DNA of 64,000 bases from Exilispira sp964581895. Its GTDB lineage: Bacteria > Spirochaetota > JAAYUW01. The stretch spans positions 496,001 to 560,000 of the forward strand of contig CAZOPR010000001.1 of the NCBI GenBank assembly GCA_964581895.1, given 5' to 3'. Shown one piece after another: positions 36,427-45,635 of the stretch; positions within the stretch are counted from its first letter, which is position 1; the number at the start of each line of letters is the position of its first letter. The notes under the pieces are model-generated. The model made no database searches, was not told the DNA's origin, and saw nothing but the letters and a program-made list of their open reading frames with translations. The position numbers and the translations under genes are program-made.

Positions 36427-37792
36427 AAACTTAAAATTTTACAGAATATTTTCTTATACCTTGCTTTATTTTGAATTTTTTTTATTTTTCCTTATCCTTT
36501 TCTTATTTTTTCCATCAAATTTATCTGCCTCAACTAACCTGACATTTTTTCATACAACTTTATATGAAGATTTCGGAATTTCAATTTCATATGATTATAT
36601 AATGGATACTTATACTTTTAGTAAATCTGGCATAAATGAAAATCTTCTTTTTGATAGTTCAGGGATATGTTTTTATAAATATAATGTTGTAAATGTATCA
36701 AAAAAAATAATTCCTATCAATGGTAAATTAATTATCCCCGAACAACTGATATTTTCTCTTTATAATATATTTTTTATCCCAATTAAAAATAAACAGATTT
36801 ATGACAGCTGGTATCTGGAATATAAAAAAAATTTAGAAAGCAATGATAATACTATTAAAAAGGAGGAAGAAAAAAAAGAAGATAAGATAAATAAAGAAGA
36901 AGAACAAACTGATAAAAAGGATACAGATATTAAAGACAACAAAGAAAATAATGATGATAAAAAAGATAATAAAACTGATGAAGATAATAAAAATCAAGGG
37001 GATTTAAAAAATGAGCAGGATAACTCTACTCCTGTTCAAAAGGAAAAAGAGACATTTTACTCTTATGCTCAGGCAAAAATGGTTGATTTTAAAGTCATAT
37101 CTTTTATAGTAATAGACGCAGGGCATGGAGGGGATGATCCTGGAGCTATTGGTTCTAATGTTTATGAAAAAGATATAAACTTAAAAGCAGCATTAAAATT
37201 GAAAAGCATATTAAGTGCAAAATTCCCATACCTTTCGATTTATCTTACAAGAGAAAAGGATACAAAACTTACATTGGAAGAAAGAGTAAAATTGGCAAAC
37301 AAATATCTTGCTGAAACAAAAACTGGAATTTTTATTTCTTTACATTCAAACGCCAATCCATATTCAAATAAAAAAAGTGGTATTGAAGTATACTATTTAG
37401 ATTATGATATTATTGATGAAAAGATAAAAGATCTAGTAAAATATGAAAATAAAGAAGTGGGGGAATCATTATTAAATAATATAATTAATAGATTATTAAA
37501 TGAACAATTGATATTTGAATCTTCAAAACTTGCTTCTTATTGTTTCAATAATATAAAAAACAATGTTAAAGATATTAATGCTTCTTTTGTGAAAGGGGCT
37601 CCATTTTATGTACTTGCATATTCTGAAATGCCTGCAATATTAATCGAGATGGGATATATAACTAATCCAAATGATGTTAAAATAATGCTTTCCGATAATT
37701 ACATAAATTTGCTTGGATATTCAATAAGTTTAGGTATAGAACAATTTATAAAGGAGTATACTATCAGTGAAGGATTTAAAAAAATACAATAA
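36401..37792 (+). CDS. N-acetylmuramoyl-L-alanine amidase (Amidase_3)
   Basis: The GTG at 36401 is preferred: GGAG at 36391-36394 is six bases upstream. Upstream in-frame codons as far as 36347 lie inside the previous gene without a ribosome site, and ATG 36410 is a second choice. It gives 463 residues: signal peptide/anchor (about 15-45), a small beta domain resembling the amine-oxidase-N type found in amidases, a Lys/Glu/Asp linker (about 150-220), then Amidase_3. Catalytic zinc motifs are VIDAGHGGDDPG, the Glu of VYEKDINLKA, SLHSNA and the Glu of LIEMGYITNP. It cleaves peptide from glycan in periplasmic peptidoglycan, for cell separation or flagellar passage. Overlaps both neighbours. Confidence 0.88.
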   Translation: MKYMLSKNKNLKFYRIFSYTLLYFEFFLFFLILFLFFPSNLSASTNLTFFHTTLYEDFGISISYDYIMDTYTFSKSGINENLLFDSSGICFYKYNVVNVSKKIIPINGKLIIPEQLIFSLYNIFFIPIKNKQIYDSWYLEYKKNLESNDNTIKKEEEKKEDKINKEEEQTDKKDTDIKDNKENNDDKKDNKTDEDNKNQGDLKNEQDNSTPVQKEKETFYSYAQAKMVDFKVISFIVIDAGHGGDDPGAIGSNVYEKDINLKAALKLKSILSAKFPYLSIYLTREKDTKLTLEERVKLANKYLAETKTGIFISLHSNANPYSNKKSGIEVYYLDYDIIDEKIKDLVKYENKEVGESLLNNIINRLLNEQLIFESSKLASYCFNNIKNNVKDINASFVKGAPFYVLAYSEMPAILIEMGYITNPNDVKIMLSDNYINLLGYSISLGIEQFIKEYTISEGFKKIQ

Positions 37793-38234
37793 AATTTTTT
37801 ATTATACTCTTTTGATTCTTATCATCTTTCTTTTATTTGCATTCTTGATTAAAAGTTTTGGTAATGAAAAAGCCAAGTTTTACTACTTAACATCTGATTT
37901 ATCTATAAATTCAGAAAGACAAATTTTACCTTCAAAATATGATAGATTAGAGCTTGTAAGATTTTATTTTTCAGGTCCTATAGATGTAAAGAAATTTAAG
38001 AAAGATTACTTTCAACTACTTGATATTGAAAATGTTTATTATATAAATAATGTTTGCAAAATTATTTTATCTATTGATTCAAGTAGCATATTTCAAGGTT
38101 ACTCAGAGGAAATAAAAAATAAAATTTCTAAGGCTACTATATTATCATTAAAAAATAATAGGTTATTCAAAAAGATTAAAAGAGTTGAATTCTTTATTTT
38201 TAATAAAATTAAAATATATTCTTTTGATCTTTAA
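37767..38234 (+). CDS. Small GerMN-like membrane-anchored protein
   Basis: Protein of 155 residues. GTG start with AAGGAG ten bases upstream, overlapping the amidase gene by 26 bases. One N-terminal membrane helix (about 8-29), then a compact domain with LVRFYFSGPID, a hydrophobic beta strand KIILSID and an ATILSLK helix, in the order of GerMN domains. GerMN domains often accompany cell-wall amidases. Probably periplasmic, helping the amidase. Family match is by pattern only. Confidence 0.6.
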   Translation: MKDLKKYNKIFYYTLLILIIFLLFAFLIKSFGNEKAKFYYLTSDLSINSERQILPSKYDRLELVRFYFSGPIDVKKFKKDYFQLLDIENVYYINNVCKIILSIDSSSIFQGYSEEIKNKISKATILSLKNNRLFKKIKRVEFFIFNKIKIYSFDL

Positions 38235-38308
38235 AATTATAAAAATAAACAAACTAAATATTTGAAAAAAAAAATATATGTTTTATAAATAAGACATGCA
38301 AAAATGTT

Positions 38309-38336
38309 TAATTTTTAGGGAGGGGATTTCCGATAT
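38309..38336 (+). promoter_or_regulatory. Possible FliA (sigma-28)-type promoter of flaA
   Basis: TAATTTTT (38309-38316) and TCCGATAT (38329-38336), 12 bases apart, each match the flagellar sigma consensus (TAAAGTTT, GCCGATAA, spacer 11) at six of eight positions. They lie about 28 bases before flaA. The match is partial, and an SD-like AGGGAGGGG overlaps it, which argues against it. Confidence 0.35.
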
Positions 38337-38337
38337 T

Positions 38338-38367
38338 ATGATTAAACAAAAAGGAGCTGAAAAATGA
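38338..38367 (+). CDS. Possible nine-codon leader peptide coupled to flaA
   Basis: ATG at 38338 opens a nine-codon frame (MIKQKGAEK) whose TGA overlaps the flaA ATG (ATGA). AGGGAGGGG lies 11 bases upstream, a strong if slightly distant ribosome site. The flaA ribosome site AAGGAG lies inside this frame. It could be a leader for translational coupling, or chance in an SD-rich leader. Confidence 0.3.
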   Translation: MIKQKGAEK

Positions 38368-39320
38368 AACGATGGAATTTAGTTTTTTCAATATTCCTTA
38401 TTTTTGTATTCGCAACTCCTGTTCTTGCAGAAAGAAATGTTCTTATTGACTTTAACAACCTAGCCAACACTGAATTAGATATTGTTAAAATTGCGGGTCC
38501 AAATGTATTTCAATCTGTAAAGACAGAAGAAGAAAGGAAAAATTTACTTATCAGTCTAGAACCTAAAAACTGGGAAGTAGTTTTATCCCCTTCATCTAGA
38601 ACTATTGAAAATATTTCTCTTTCTCTTGTTAAAACTGTAAAAGTTGACAGGGGCCAATATGCAGGTCAGACAGTTTTAGGTGCAAGGATTCATTTCCCAA
38701 CTGAAAAATACAACTCCTGGGCTAAAATTATACCTCCTTATGAAATCCCTTCTTATGAACCTGCTGATGCTAATGACACAATAGGTAATAAGTACATAGG
38801 GAAAGGTGTTCTTAGAAATGTTGGAGCAATTAAGAACATCATGGTTACAGTTAGAGGTTTAAATTTCCCACATTCTCTTACCATCAGACTTAAAAACCAG
38901 AATGATGAAATCATCGATTTCTTCGTAGGTTATCTTGATTTTACTGGTTTTATAACAATTACAGTAGATAATCCAAATTATATTTCTGATGTAAGAAAAA
39001 GAATGCTTAAAAAATATCCTCTATATCCTGTTGAAGAGCCATATATTAAACTTGATTCATTCATCATTTATAGACATGGTGACCAGATTGGTGGTGACTT
39101 TGTAATTTATATTAAATCCATAGAAATGATTTATGATCTTGCTATTCTCAAGATGGAACAGGAAATAGATGATGAAGCTGTTTGGCATATCCTCTCTGAT
39201 AGAAGAGAAGCTAAAAAGAGAGCTGAAGCTGCAAGAGTTGGTATTATACAGTTATTAAGATGGGAAGAACAACAGAAGATGGCTACAGAATCTACAACAG
39301 ATCAACCAGCAAATAAGTAA
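38364..39320 (+). CDS. flaA: Flagellar filament outer layer (sheath) protein FlaA
   Basis: Protein of 318 residues with a clear signal peptide (about 1-22, cleavage after VLA). The mature part carries spirochaete FlaA features: LIDFNNL near the N-terminus, the NWEVVLSPSSRT block, GVLRNVGAIKNIMVTVRGLNFPHSL, FVGYLDFTGF and KLDSFIIYRHGDQ. FlaA coats the periplasmic flagella of spirochaetes and sets cell shape and motility. It is a single-gene unit with a good AAAGGAG site, a possible leader ORF and a strong terminator. This is the clearest taxonomic marker in the window. Confidence 0.93.
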   Translation: MKRWNLVFSIFLIFVFATPVLAERNVLIDFNNLANTELDIVKIAGPNVFQSVKTEEERKNLLISLEPKNWEVVLSPSSRTIENISLSLVKTVKVDRGQYAGQTVLGARIHFPTEKYNSWAKIIPPYEIPSYEPADANDTIGNKYIGKGVLRNVGAIKNIMVTVRGLNFPHSLTIRLKNQNDEIIDFFVGYLDFTGFITITVDNPNYISDVRKRMLKKYPLYPVEEPYIKLDSFIIYRHGDQIGGDFVIYIKSIEMIYDLAILKMEQEIDDEAVWHILSDRREAKKRAEAARVGIIQLLRWEEQQKMATESTTDQPANK

Positions 39321-39332
39321 TTTTTAACTAAT

Positions 39333-39372
39333 AAAAAAAGGCTATCCTTAAGTTTAAGGATAGCCTTTTTTT
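39333..39372 (+). terminator. Rho-independent terminator after flaA
   Basis: Stem GGCTATCCTTAA (39340-39351) pairs with TTAAGGATAGCC (39354-39365), with A-run before and seven Ts after. The innermost A-T pairs must open for a loop. It shares a GGCTATC core with the terminator after cstA. Confidence 0.88.
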
Positions 39373-39430
39373 ATTGAAAAATTAATAATCTTAGTTAATT
39401 TGAAGTAGAAAAAATATATTTGAGGATAAA

Positions 39431-40279
39431 GTGAATTTATTTAACAAATTAAAAGAATTATTTTCAAAAAATGAAGATATTACTCTTTTCGAAAAAAATC
39501 TTTTATTATCTGATTTTGAATATAATTTAACAAAAGAAATAATAGAAAAACTTAAGAAATTTAGTAAAGATGAAAGAAGCATTAAAATTAAAGAAATATT
39601 AAAAGAATATCTTCTAATTCATCCATTTACTTTTTACAATGACAAATTAAATATTTTAAACATAGTTGGAGTAAATGGGGTAGGCAAAACCACAGCGATA
39701 TCTAAAATTGCAAACTTTTATAAAAAGAAAGGATTTTCTCCAATAATTGCTGCTGCAGATACTTTTAGAGCCGCAGCAATAGAGCAGCTTAGTCATTGGG
39801 CAGATAAATTAAATGTTGAACTTATTAAGCAAAAACAGGGAGCAGATCCAGCTGCTGTTGTTTATGATTCAATAGATAGGGCTATAAGTCAGGAAAAAAA
39901 ATATAATTTGTTGATTATTGATACTGCAGGAAGATTACAAAATAAAGAAGAGTTGATGCAACAACTTAATAAAATAATTAAAGTAATTGAAAAGAAAAAG
40001 ACTCAATATTTAGATAAAATAAATTACCAATCAACATTAGTAATAGATGCTAACTTAGGCAAAAACTCCTTTAATCAAGCTGAAATTTTCAAAAAAATAA
40101 TTAATATAGATAGCATTGGTATTACTAAACTTGATTCAACTGCAAAAGGTGGGGCTATTTTTAGTATATGCAATTTATTAAAATTACCTATATCATTTGC
40201 AAGTTTTGGTGAAAAAATAGAGGATTATATAGATGCTTCTGAAAATTCTTTTATAGATATTTTATTAAATAAGATATAA
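39431..40279 (+). CDS. ftsY: Signal recognition particle receptor FtsY
   Basis: Protein of 282 residues, the short form without the acidic A domain. N domain about 1-75, then the GTPase: VGVNGVGKTTAISKIA (G1), AAADTFRAAAIEQL, LIIDTAGRLQNKEEL (G3), ITKLDSTAKGG (G4) and FASFGEKIEDYID (closing loop). It receives ribosome-nascent-chain complexes bound to Ffh. The usual DATTGQN motif reads DANLGKN, with Gln replaced by Lys, and the preceding loop is longer (KKKTQYLDKINYQS). GTG start after a GAGGA site. It sits 60 bases beyond the flaA terminator, so it needs its own promoter. Confidence 0.9.
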   Translation: MNLFNKLKELFSKNEDITLFEKNLLLSDFEYNLTKEIIEKLKKFSKDERSIKIKEILKEYLLIHPFTFYNDKLNILNIVGVNGVGKTTAISKIANFYKKKGFSPIIAAADTFRAAAIEQLSHWADKLNVELIKQKQGADPAAVVYDSIDRAISQEKKYNLLIIDTAGRLQNKEELMQQLNKIIKVIEKKKTQYLDKINYQSTLVIDANLGKNSFNQAEIFKKIINIDSIGITKLDSTAKGGAIFSICNLLKLPISFASFGEKIEDYIDASENSFIDILLNKI

Positions 40280-40492
40280 TAAAGGTAGTGATTAATTTTA
40301 TAAACCTTAAACTTTTAATTGAAAAAGTCGGGGATATTGCGAAGTTGTAGTCTATTATTAGTTGTGTCAAAGCATTGAAGGTTTAAGTTATTTGATTTAA
40401 AAAGAATAATTTGGAATATAATAAGATAAAAAAAATAATTTTAAAAATAAAAAATATGTAAAATAAAATATATAAATAAAATAGGAAAAAAA

Positions 40493-41002
40493 ATGAATTA
40501 CTTCGATTGGTTTTTAATGATTATTATTGTTGTTTTTGGAATAAAATCTTTGCTTAAAGGTTTTATTCAAGAAATTATTGGTATTTTAACATTGATTCTT
40601 TCTATTCTTTTAACTATTGTTCTTTCTCCATATCTTAATGAATTTTTAATTGAAAAAGGGATTGGAATTTCCTTTTCAAAAATACTTTCAATAATTATCA
40701 CATTTATTGCTTTTTATCTCTTACTACTTTTACTGACAAATCCAATAAAAAGACTTTTAGATAATGAACTTGATAAATCAAATTTTGAATCTATAGATAG
40801 ATTTTTAGGATTTATTCTTGGATTGATTCTTGGGTTAATTTTCGCTATTATAATTTTATTAATATTTGATCTATTTATCAAAAATATAGAATTCAAAGCT
40901 TTAAATAATTTAGTAGAATCATCTTTTAGCTATAAGTTTTATGGAAAATATCTTACTGATTTAAGAATTATTGGGAATTTTATAAATAAAAAAACTAAAT
41001 GA
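40493..41002 (+). CDS. CvpA family membrane protein
   Basis: Protein of 169 residues with about four membrane segments and the CvpA N-terminal pattern FDWFLMIIIVVFGIKSLLKGFIQEIIG. CvpA proteins are involved in envelope homeostasis and, in enteric bacteria, colicin V production; their molecular role is unclear. It is directly upstream of mutS2, a common pairing in many bacteria. AGGA site before the ATG. Confidence 0.82.
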   Translation: MNYFDWFLMIIIVVFGIKSLLKGFIQEIIGILTLILSILLTIVLSPYLNEFLIEKGIGISFSKILSIIITFIAFYLLLLLLTNPIKRLLDNELDKSNFESIDRFLGFILGLILGLIFAIIILLIFDLFIKNIEFKALNNLVESSFSYKFYGKYLTDLRIIGNFINKKTK

Positions 41003-41045
41003 TAGATATTAGACAAATTAAATTATAAATTATAAATAAAATCAA

Positions 41046-43373
41046 ATGATAAATAATAAATCAAAAGATAAATTAGAATTTAACATAGTGATATCTTCTT
41101 ACCAGAAGAAATGTAAAACAATTTATGGAAAGCAAAAGTTTGAATTACTAGAATTTTTTTATGAAAAAGAAAAATTGCAGTTTGAGTTAGATCTTCTTGA
41201 AGAAGTAATATATTATCTAAGATCTGGCAATTCTTTCCCTTTAAGTGGTTTTCAAGATATTACATTAGACATTGAAAACTTAAAAAAAGGACTTGTTTTA
41301 GATATTGAATCTTCATTTAAGGTTTTTATATTTATAAAAAATGCAGATATTTTAATAGAATCTATTAAAAAAATAGATAGTCCATCTTTTTCTAAAAAAT
41401 TTCAAATAAACTATGATTTTAAGGATCAGGTAAAATCTATAATACCAATATTCACTGAAAATGGTGAGATTTCAGATAATGCAAGTTCTGAGCTTCATTC
41501 AATAAGAAAAAAGATAAAAAAAACAGAACAGGAATTTCTTGAATTAACTACAAATATAGCAAATAAATATAAAGATTATCTTGTTTCAGAAAATTATATA
41601 TTAAAAGAGGATAGGTACCTTTTACCTGTAAAGTTAAGCAAGAAAAATAGTGTTAATGGAATTGCTTTTGGTTTTTCAGATTCTGGGAAAACTATTTTGA
41701 TAGAACCTTTAGAAATAATAGAAATAAATAATACCTTATACCAGCTTAAAGCAGAAGAAGAACAGGAAATTGCAAGAATATTATATAAAGTCAATGAAAT
41801 CTATTTAAGTATTTTAGATAATTTATTTAAATTCATCAGTATCCTTGCAGATCTTGATTTTATAAATGCAAAAGCATCATTAGCTTTTGAAAAAGGTTAT
41901 TCGAAAGTTGAAATAAATGATGAAAAAATCTTTAAGTTAAATAATTTTTTTCATCCACTTCTTGAAAATCCAGTTAAGAACTTCATAGAATTTGGTAAAG
42001 ATAAGCAATTTGTTGTTATTACTGGTCCTAATGCTGGAGGGAAATCTGTAACTTTAAAAGCCATAGGTTTGATACAGATGCTTTTTCAAGCAGGACTATT
42101 TGTCCCTGTTTCCTCTGGTTCTTCACTACCAATAATTGAAGATTTACTTATAGATATTGGAGATATGCAGTCTATAGAGCAATCATTATCTACCTTTTCA
42201 TCGCATATTCTTGAAATAAAACAGATAATAGAAAAAGCATCTGAAAAAACATTGATTTTGATCGATGAGCTTGGAACAGCAACCTCTCCTTTAGAAGGAG
42301 AGGCTTTAGCAGTTTCAGTAATAGATTATCTTGTTAGTAAAGGTTCTTATGGAGTAATTACCTCTCATTTTGATCTTGTAAAAAAATATGCTATAGAAAA
42401 CCCATCCATAATTATTTCATCAATGCTTTTCGATGAAAATTTAATGTTACCAAAGTATATTTTGATGGTTGATCTTCCAGGATATTCTTATGCGTTTGAA
42501 ATAGCTTCAAGACTTGGAATTCCAGATTTTATCATAAATAAAGCAAAAAATCTTGCTAAAATTGATGAAGAAAATTTTTCTATAGCAAGACAGCTTACAA
42601 ATTTAGTTTTAAAATATAAAGAAGAAACTTCAAAATTAGAGAAATTAGAATTTGAATTAATTTATAAAGAAAATGAATTGGAACAAATTAGAAAGAAATA
42701 TAATAAAAATGTAAAAGAGATCGAAAAAGAGATACTTACTGAGACAAATCTTAAATTTCAGCAGATGAAAAAGGAGGTTGAGCTAGAAATCTTTAAATTA
42801 AAAAAAGAGGGGTATTCAAAAGAAAAAACTAAGGAAATAATTAAAATTATAAATGATAAGGAAGAGGAAATAATAGAAAATCTTCAAAAACATGAAGAGA
42901 CTGAAAAAGATTTAAAGACAAAAGAGATAGAAAAATTTCAGATTGGTGATACAGTTAAAGCAAGTATTTTTGGTAAAAAAGGCAAAATAATAAATATTAA
43001 TAAAGATAAAGCTCAAATACAGGCAGGTACATTTATTTTTGAAGTACCAATCTCCCAATTACAAAAATTAGATGAAAAAAATAATAAAAGCTATTCAAGT
43101 TTTTCATATATCCCATCGAAAAACTTACCTTCAACATTAGATTTAAGAGGTAAAACTGTTGAAGAAGCAAAAATAGAACTTGATTTTTATTTTAGTGAGA
43201 TAATTAATCTCAATTATGAGAAGATATATATAATTCATGGAAAAGGGACTGGGAAGCTTTCAAATTTTGTACATGAATACCTTGCAACTAAGAAAAAAAT
43301 AATAGAATCATTTAAGTATGCGAGTTTATCAGAAGGAGGTGCTGGATGCACCATAGTAAATTTGAAAAAATAG
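41046..43373 (+). CDS. mutS2: Endonuclease MutS2
   Basis: Protein of 775 residues with MutS core and lever domains, ATPase and a C-terminal Smr nuclease domain. ATPase motifs are ITGPNAGGKSVTLKA (Walker A), STFSSHILEIKQII and LIDELGTATSPLEGEAL (Walker B; the usual GAGTDPxEG reads GTATSPLEG). A coiled coil spans about 520-625. Smr motifs are LDLRGKTVEEAKIEL and IIHGKGTGKLSNFVHEYL. MutS2 acts on recombination intermediates and on collided ribosomes, not classic mismatch repair. No ribosome site precedes the ATG; the gene follows cvpA by 43 bases. Confidence 0.94.
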   Translation: MINNKSKDKLEFNIVISSYQKKCKTIYGKQKFELLEFFYEKEKLQFELDLLEEVIYYLRSGNSFPLSGFQDITLDIENLKKGLVLDIESSFKVFIFIKNADILIESIKKIDSPSFSKKFQINYDFKDQVKSIIPIFTENGEISDNASSELHSIRKKIKKTEQEFLELTTNIANKYKDYLVSENYILKEDRYLLPVKLSKKNSVNGIAFGFSDSGKTILIEPLEIIEINNTLYQLKAEEEQEIARILYKVNEIYLSILDNLFKFISILADLDFINAKASLAFEKGYSKVEINDEKIFKLNNFFHPLLENPVKNFIEFGKDKQFVVITGPNAGGKSVTLKAIGLIQMLFQAGLFVPVSSGSSLPIIEDLLIDIGDMQSIEQSLSTFSSHILEIKQIIEKASEKTLILIDELGTATSPLEGEALAVSVIDYLVSKGSYGVITSHFDLVKKYAIENPSIIISSMLFDENLMLPKYILMVDLPGYSYAFEIASRLGIPDFIINKAKNLAKIDEENFSIARQLTNLVLKYKEETSKLEKLEFELIYKENELEQIRKKYNKNVKEIEKEILTETNLKFQQMKKEVELEIFKLKKEGYSKEKTKEIIKIINDKEEEIIENLQKHEETEKDLKTKEIEKFQIGDTVKASIFGKKGKIININKDKAQIQAGTFIFEVPISQLQKLDEKNNKSYSSFSYIPSKNLPSTLDLRGKTVEEAKIELDFYFSEIINLNYEKIYIIHGKGTGKLSNFVHEYLATKKKIIESFKYASLSEGGAGCTIVNLKK

Positions 43374-44152
43374 AAGATATTCAAAATGTCATTGACAATC
43401 AAATAAAATTTGAGGAAATATTAGAATTTTTCAATTCTATCATTTCAAACCCATGGTGTGAATCTATAAAACTTGGTTCTGAAGTAGAAGATAACTCTTT
43501 TGAAGAATTACAATTTGTAAAAAATACTTTTATTAAAAAATTAAGATTTAAAATTGGTGGTAGTGGTGCAAAAAATGATATAAGACTGGCTTTAAAAAAT
43601 AGAGTGGATGTCATAACACTTCCAATGGCAGAGTCAAGATATGCAATAGAGAATTTTCTTGAAAATGTAGAGAAAAATCCTTATAAAGATTATAAGCCTC
43701 TATTTGCTTTAAATATTGAAACAATTACAATTGTGAATAATTTACCAATTGTTAAAGATTTACTAAGCTATTTTGCCTCTTTTACAATAGGTAGATCAGA
43801 TTTATCTGGCTCAATGAAAGTCGATGTCAACTCTGGTGAAGTTGATAAGATGATAGAGCATATTATTATTTTCATTAAATCAAACTTTCCTTATGCTAAA
43901 ATCTCTATAGGTGGTAAAATTACTCCAGAATCCTCATATCATTTAATAGATAAATTTGATAAGAAATTTGAATTTATTAATACAAAATTTTTATATATGG
44001 ATATTTCTAAAATAGAAATGATCAAAGAAGTTACAAAAAGGATTTTACAAGCTGAAATAGCTCTTTATGCTTTATTTTATAATAAAGGTTATAGAACAAA
44101 AGAAGAACTTTTAGACTTTGCAGCAAATAATATAAAAAGGATGAATTCATAA
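43346..44152 (+). CDS. HpcH/HpaI aldolase/citrate lyase-like protein
   Basis: Protein of 268 residues. The pattern KIGGSGAKNDIRLALKNRVDVITLPMAESRYAIENF, FALNIETITIV (Glu) and GRSDLSGSMKVD (Asp) follows the order of metal- and pyruvate-binding motifs in the PEP/pyruvate-domain aldolases. It is somewhat diverged and the substrate is unknown. The start lies inside the 3' end of mutS2 (28-base overlap) and has an excellent AGAAGGAGGT site five bases upstream, so it is certain to be translated separately. Its link to mutS2 may be only operon packing. Confidence 0.65.
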   Translation: MHHSKFEKIEDIQNVIDNQIKFEEILEFFNSIISNPWCESIKLGSEVEDNSFEELQFVKNTFIKKLRFKIGGSGAKNDIRLALKNRVDVITLPMAESRYAIENFLENVEKNPYKDYKPLFALNIETITIVNNLPIVKDLLSYFASFTIGRSDLSGSMKVDVNSGEVDKMIEHIIIFIKSNFPYAKISIGGKITPESSYHLIDKFDKKFEFINTKFLYMDISKIEMIKEVTKRILQAEIALYALFYNKGYRTKEELLDFAANNIKRMNS

Positions 44153-44171
44153 ATTTCAAAAAGGATTTAAG

Positions 44172-45626
44172 ATGTTTCGAGTAGTTATTGGTATAGAAGT
44201 ACATATTCAATTAAAAACAAAAACAAAGGCATTTTGTAGTTGCCCAAATAGTTTTAGCATTGAACCAAATAGCCAAATTTGTCCTATATGCATAGGTGAA
44301 CCTGGAACCTTACCATCATTAAACAAAGAGATGGTTTATAAGGCTGCTTTAGCAGCCATGGCTTTTCATTGTGATATAAATAAAATTTTTCATTTTGATA
44401 GAAAAAATTATTTCTATCCAGATTTGCCTAAAGGTTATCAGATCACTCAATATGAAACTCCAATAGGGCAAAATGGTTATTTAACAATCTTTGATGAAGA
44501 AGGCAAACCTAAAAAAATCGGGATTGAGAGAATACATATGGAAGAAGATACCGCCAAGATGCTTCATGATTTTATAAATAAAGTCACATTTATAGATTAT
44601 AATAGAGCAGGGGTGCCTCTTCTTGAAATAGTATCAAGGCCAGAGATAGAAGATGCAAATGAAGCTATAAGTTATTTAAAAATGCTAAAAAGGACACTTG
44701 AATTCTTGGATATTTCCGATTGTTCCTTAGAATCTGGCTCAATGCGATGTGATATAAATATATCGGTAAATAAAAAGGATTCAGCACTATCACATAAGGT
44801 CGAGGTTAAAAACTTAAATTCATTCAATGCTATAAAAAGATCGATAGAATATGAAATATCAAGACAATCAGAACTTTTAAGTAAAGGCGAAAAAATAGTA
44901 ACAGAAACAAGATTATTTAACACAGAAACAAATAAGACCGAAACGATGAGAACAAAAGAACTGGCAGCCGATTACAGGTATTTTAGAGAACCAGATATAC
45001 CAGATATAGAAATAGCTAAAGATGAATTGGATGAAATAAAAAATAAATTGACTGAAAGAGCAGAAGAAATATTAATTCGATTCATGAAAGATTATAATTT
45101 AAATTTCTATCTTTCGGATTTATTAACTTCAGATAAAGATGTTGCAAAATATTTTGAAATAGCTTGTAACATATCTAAACAAGCTACTAAAACTGCAAAT
45201 ATAATTGTAACTGAAATATTTAGTTACTTAAATCAGAAGCAGATATCTATAAAAGATATTAATCTTAAACCAGAGGATTTAGGTAATTTAATAAAACTTA
45301 TAACAGAAAATAAAATATCTGAAAAGGCTTTTAAGGATAATATTATTGAAATAATTGAATCAAAAATAGAACTTGATAAGTTTATCGAAAATTCAAGAAT
45401 AATCTCAGACGATAGTTCTATATTTACAGCCATAGATAAAGTATTAAATGAGCAGAAAGATGATGCATTGAAAAAGTATCTTGAAGGAAAAGAATCTGTA
45501 TTTATGTTTTTAGTTGGACAGGTCATGAGAGAATTAAAAGGTGCTGGAAAGATAGATAAAGTTAAAGAATTATTGAAGAAAAAAATTGATCAGATAAAAC
45601 TAGATACTTCGAAAAAAGGAAATTGA
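44172..45626 (+). CDS. gatB: Asp/Glu-tRNA amidotransferase subunit B
   Basis: Protein of 484 residues. GatB motifs are VVIGIEVHIQLKTKTKAFCSC with a Cys pair (zinc), CPICIGEPGTLPSLN, FHFDRKNYFYPDLPKGYQITQYETPI, ERIHMEEDTAKMLHD and DYNRAGVPLLEIVSRPEI. The C-terminal GatB/YqeY-type tRNA-binding tail follows. It works with GatA and GatC, not in the window, to amidate misacylated Glu-tRNA-Gln or Asp-tRNA-Asn. AAAGGA site. The next gene follows by nine bases. Confidence 0.96.
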   Translation: MFRVVIGIEVHIQLKTKTKAFCSCPNSFSIEPNSQICPICIGEPGTLPSLNKEMVYKAALAAMAFHCDINKIFHFDRKNYFYPDLPKGYQITQYETPIGQNGYLTIFDEEGKPKKIGIERIHMEEDTAKMLHDFINKVTFIDYNRAGVPLLEIVSRPEIEDANEAISYLKMLKRTLEFLDISDCSLESGSMRCDINISVNKKDSALSHKVEVKNLNSFNAIKRSIEYEISRQSELLSKGEKIVTETRLFNTETNKTETMRTKELAADYRYFREPDIPDIEIAKDELDEIKNKLTERAEEILIRFMKDYNLNFYLSDLLTSDKDVAKYFEIACNISKQATKTANIIVTEIFSYLNQKQISIKDINLKPEDLGNLIKLITENKISEKAFKDNIIEIIESKIELDKFIENSRIISDDSSIFTAIDKVLNEQKDDALKKYLEGKESVFMFLVGQVMRELKGAGKIDKVKELLKKKIDQIKLDTSKKGN

Positions 45627-45635
45627 GGGGAAAAG

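Noticed and set aside
6519..39372. The two terminators sharing a GGCTATC core as a DNA uptake-type sequence
   Set aside because: Only two copies are in the window, and the shared core is a normal terminator stem.
40290..40400. Possible SRP RNA or tmRNA between ftsY and cvpA
   Set aside because: The patch lacks the SRP tetraloop region and any tRNA-like or tag-peptide features; only a short inverted repeat is present.
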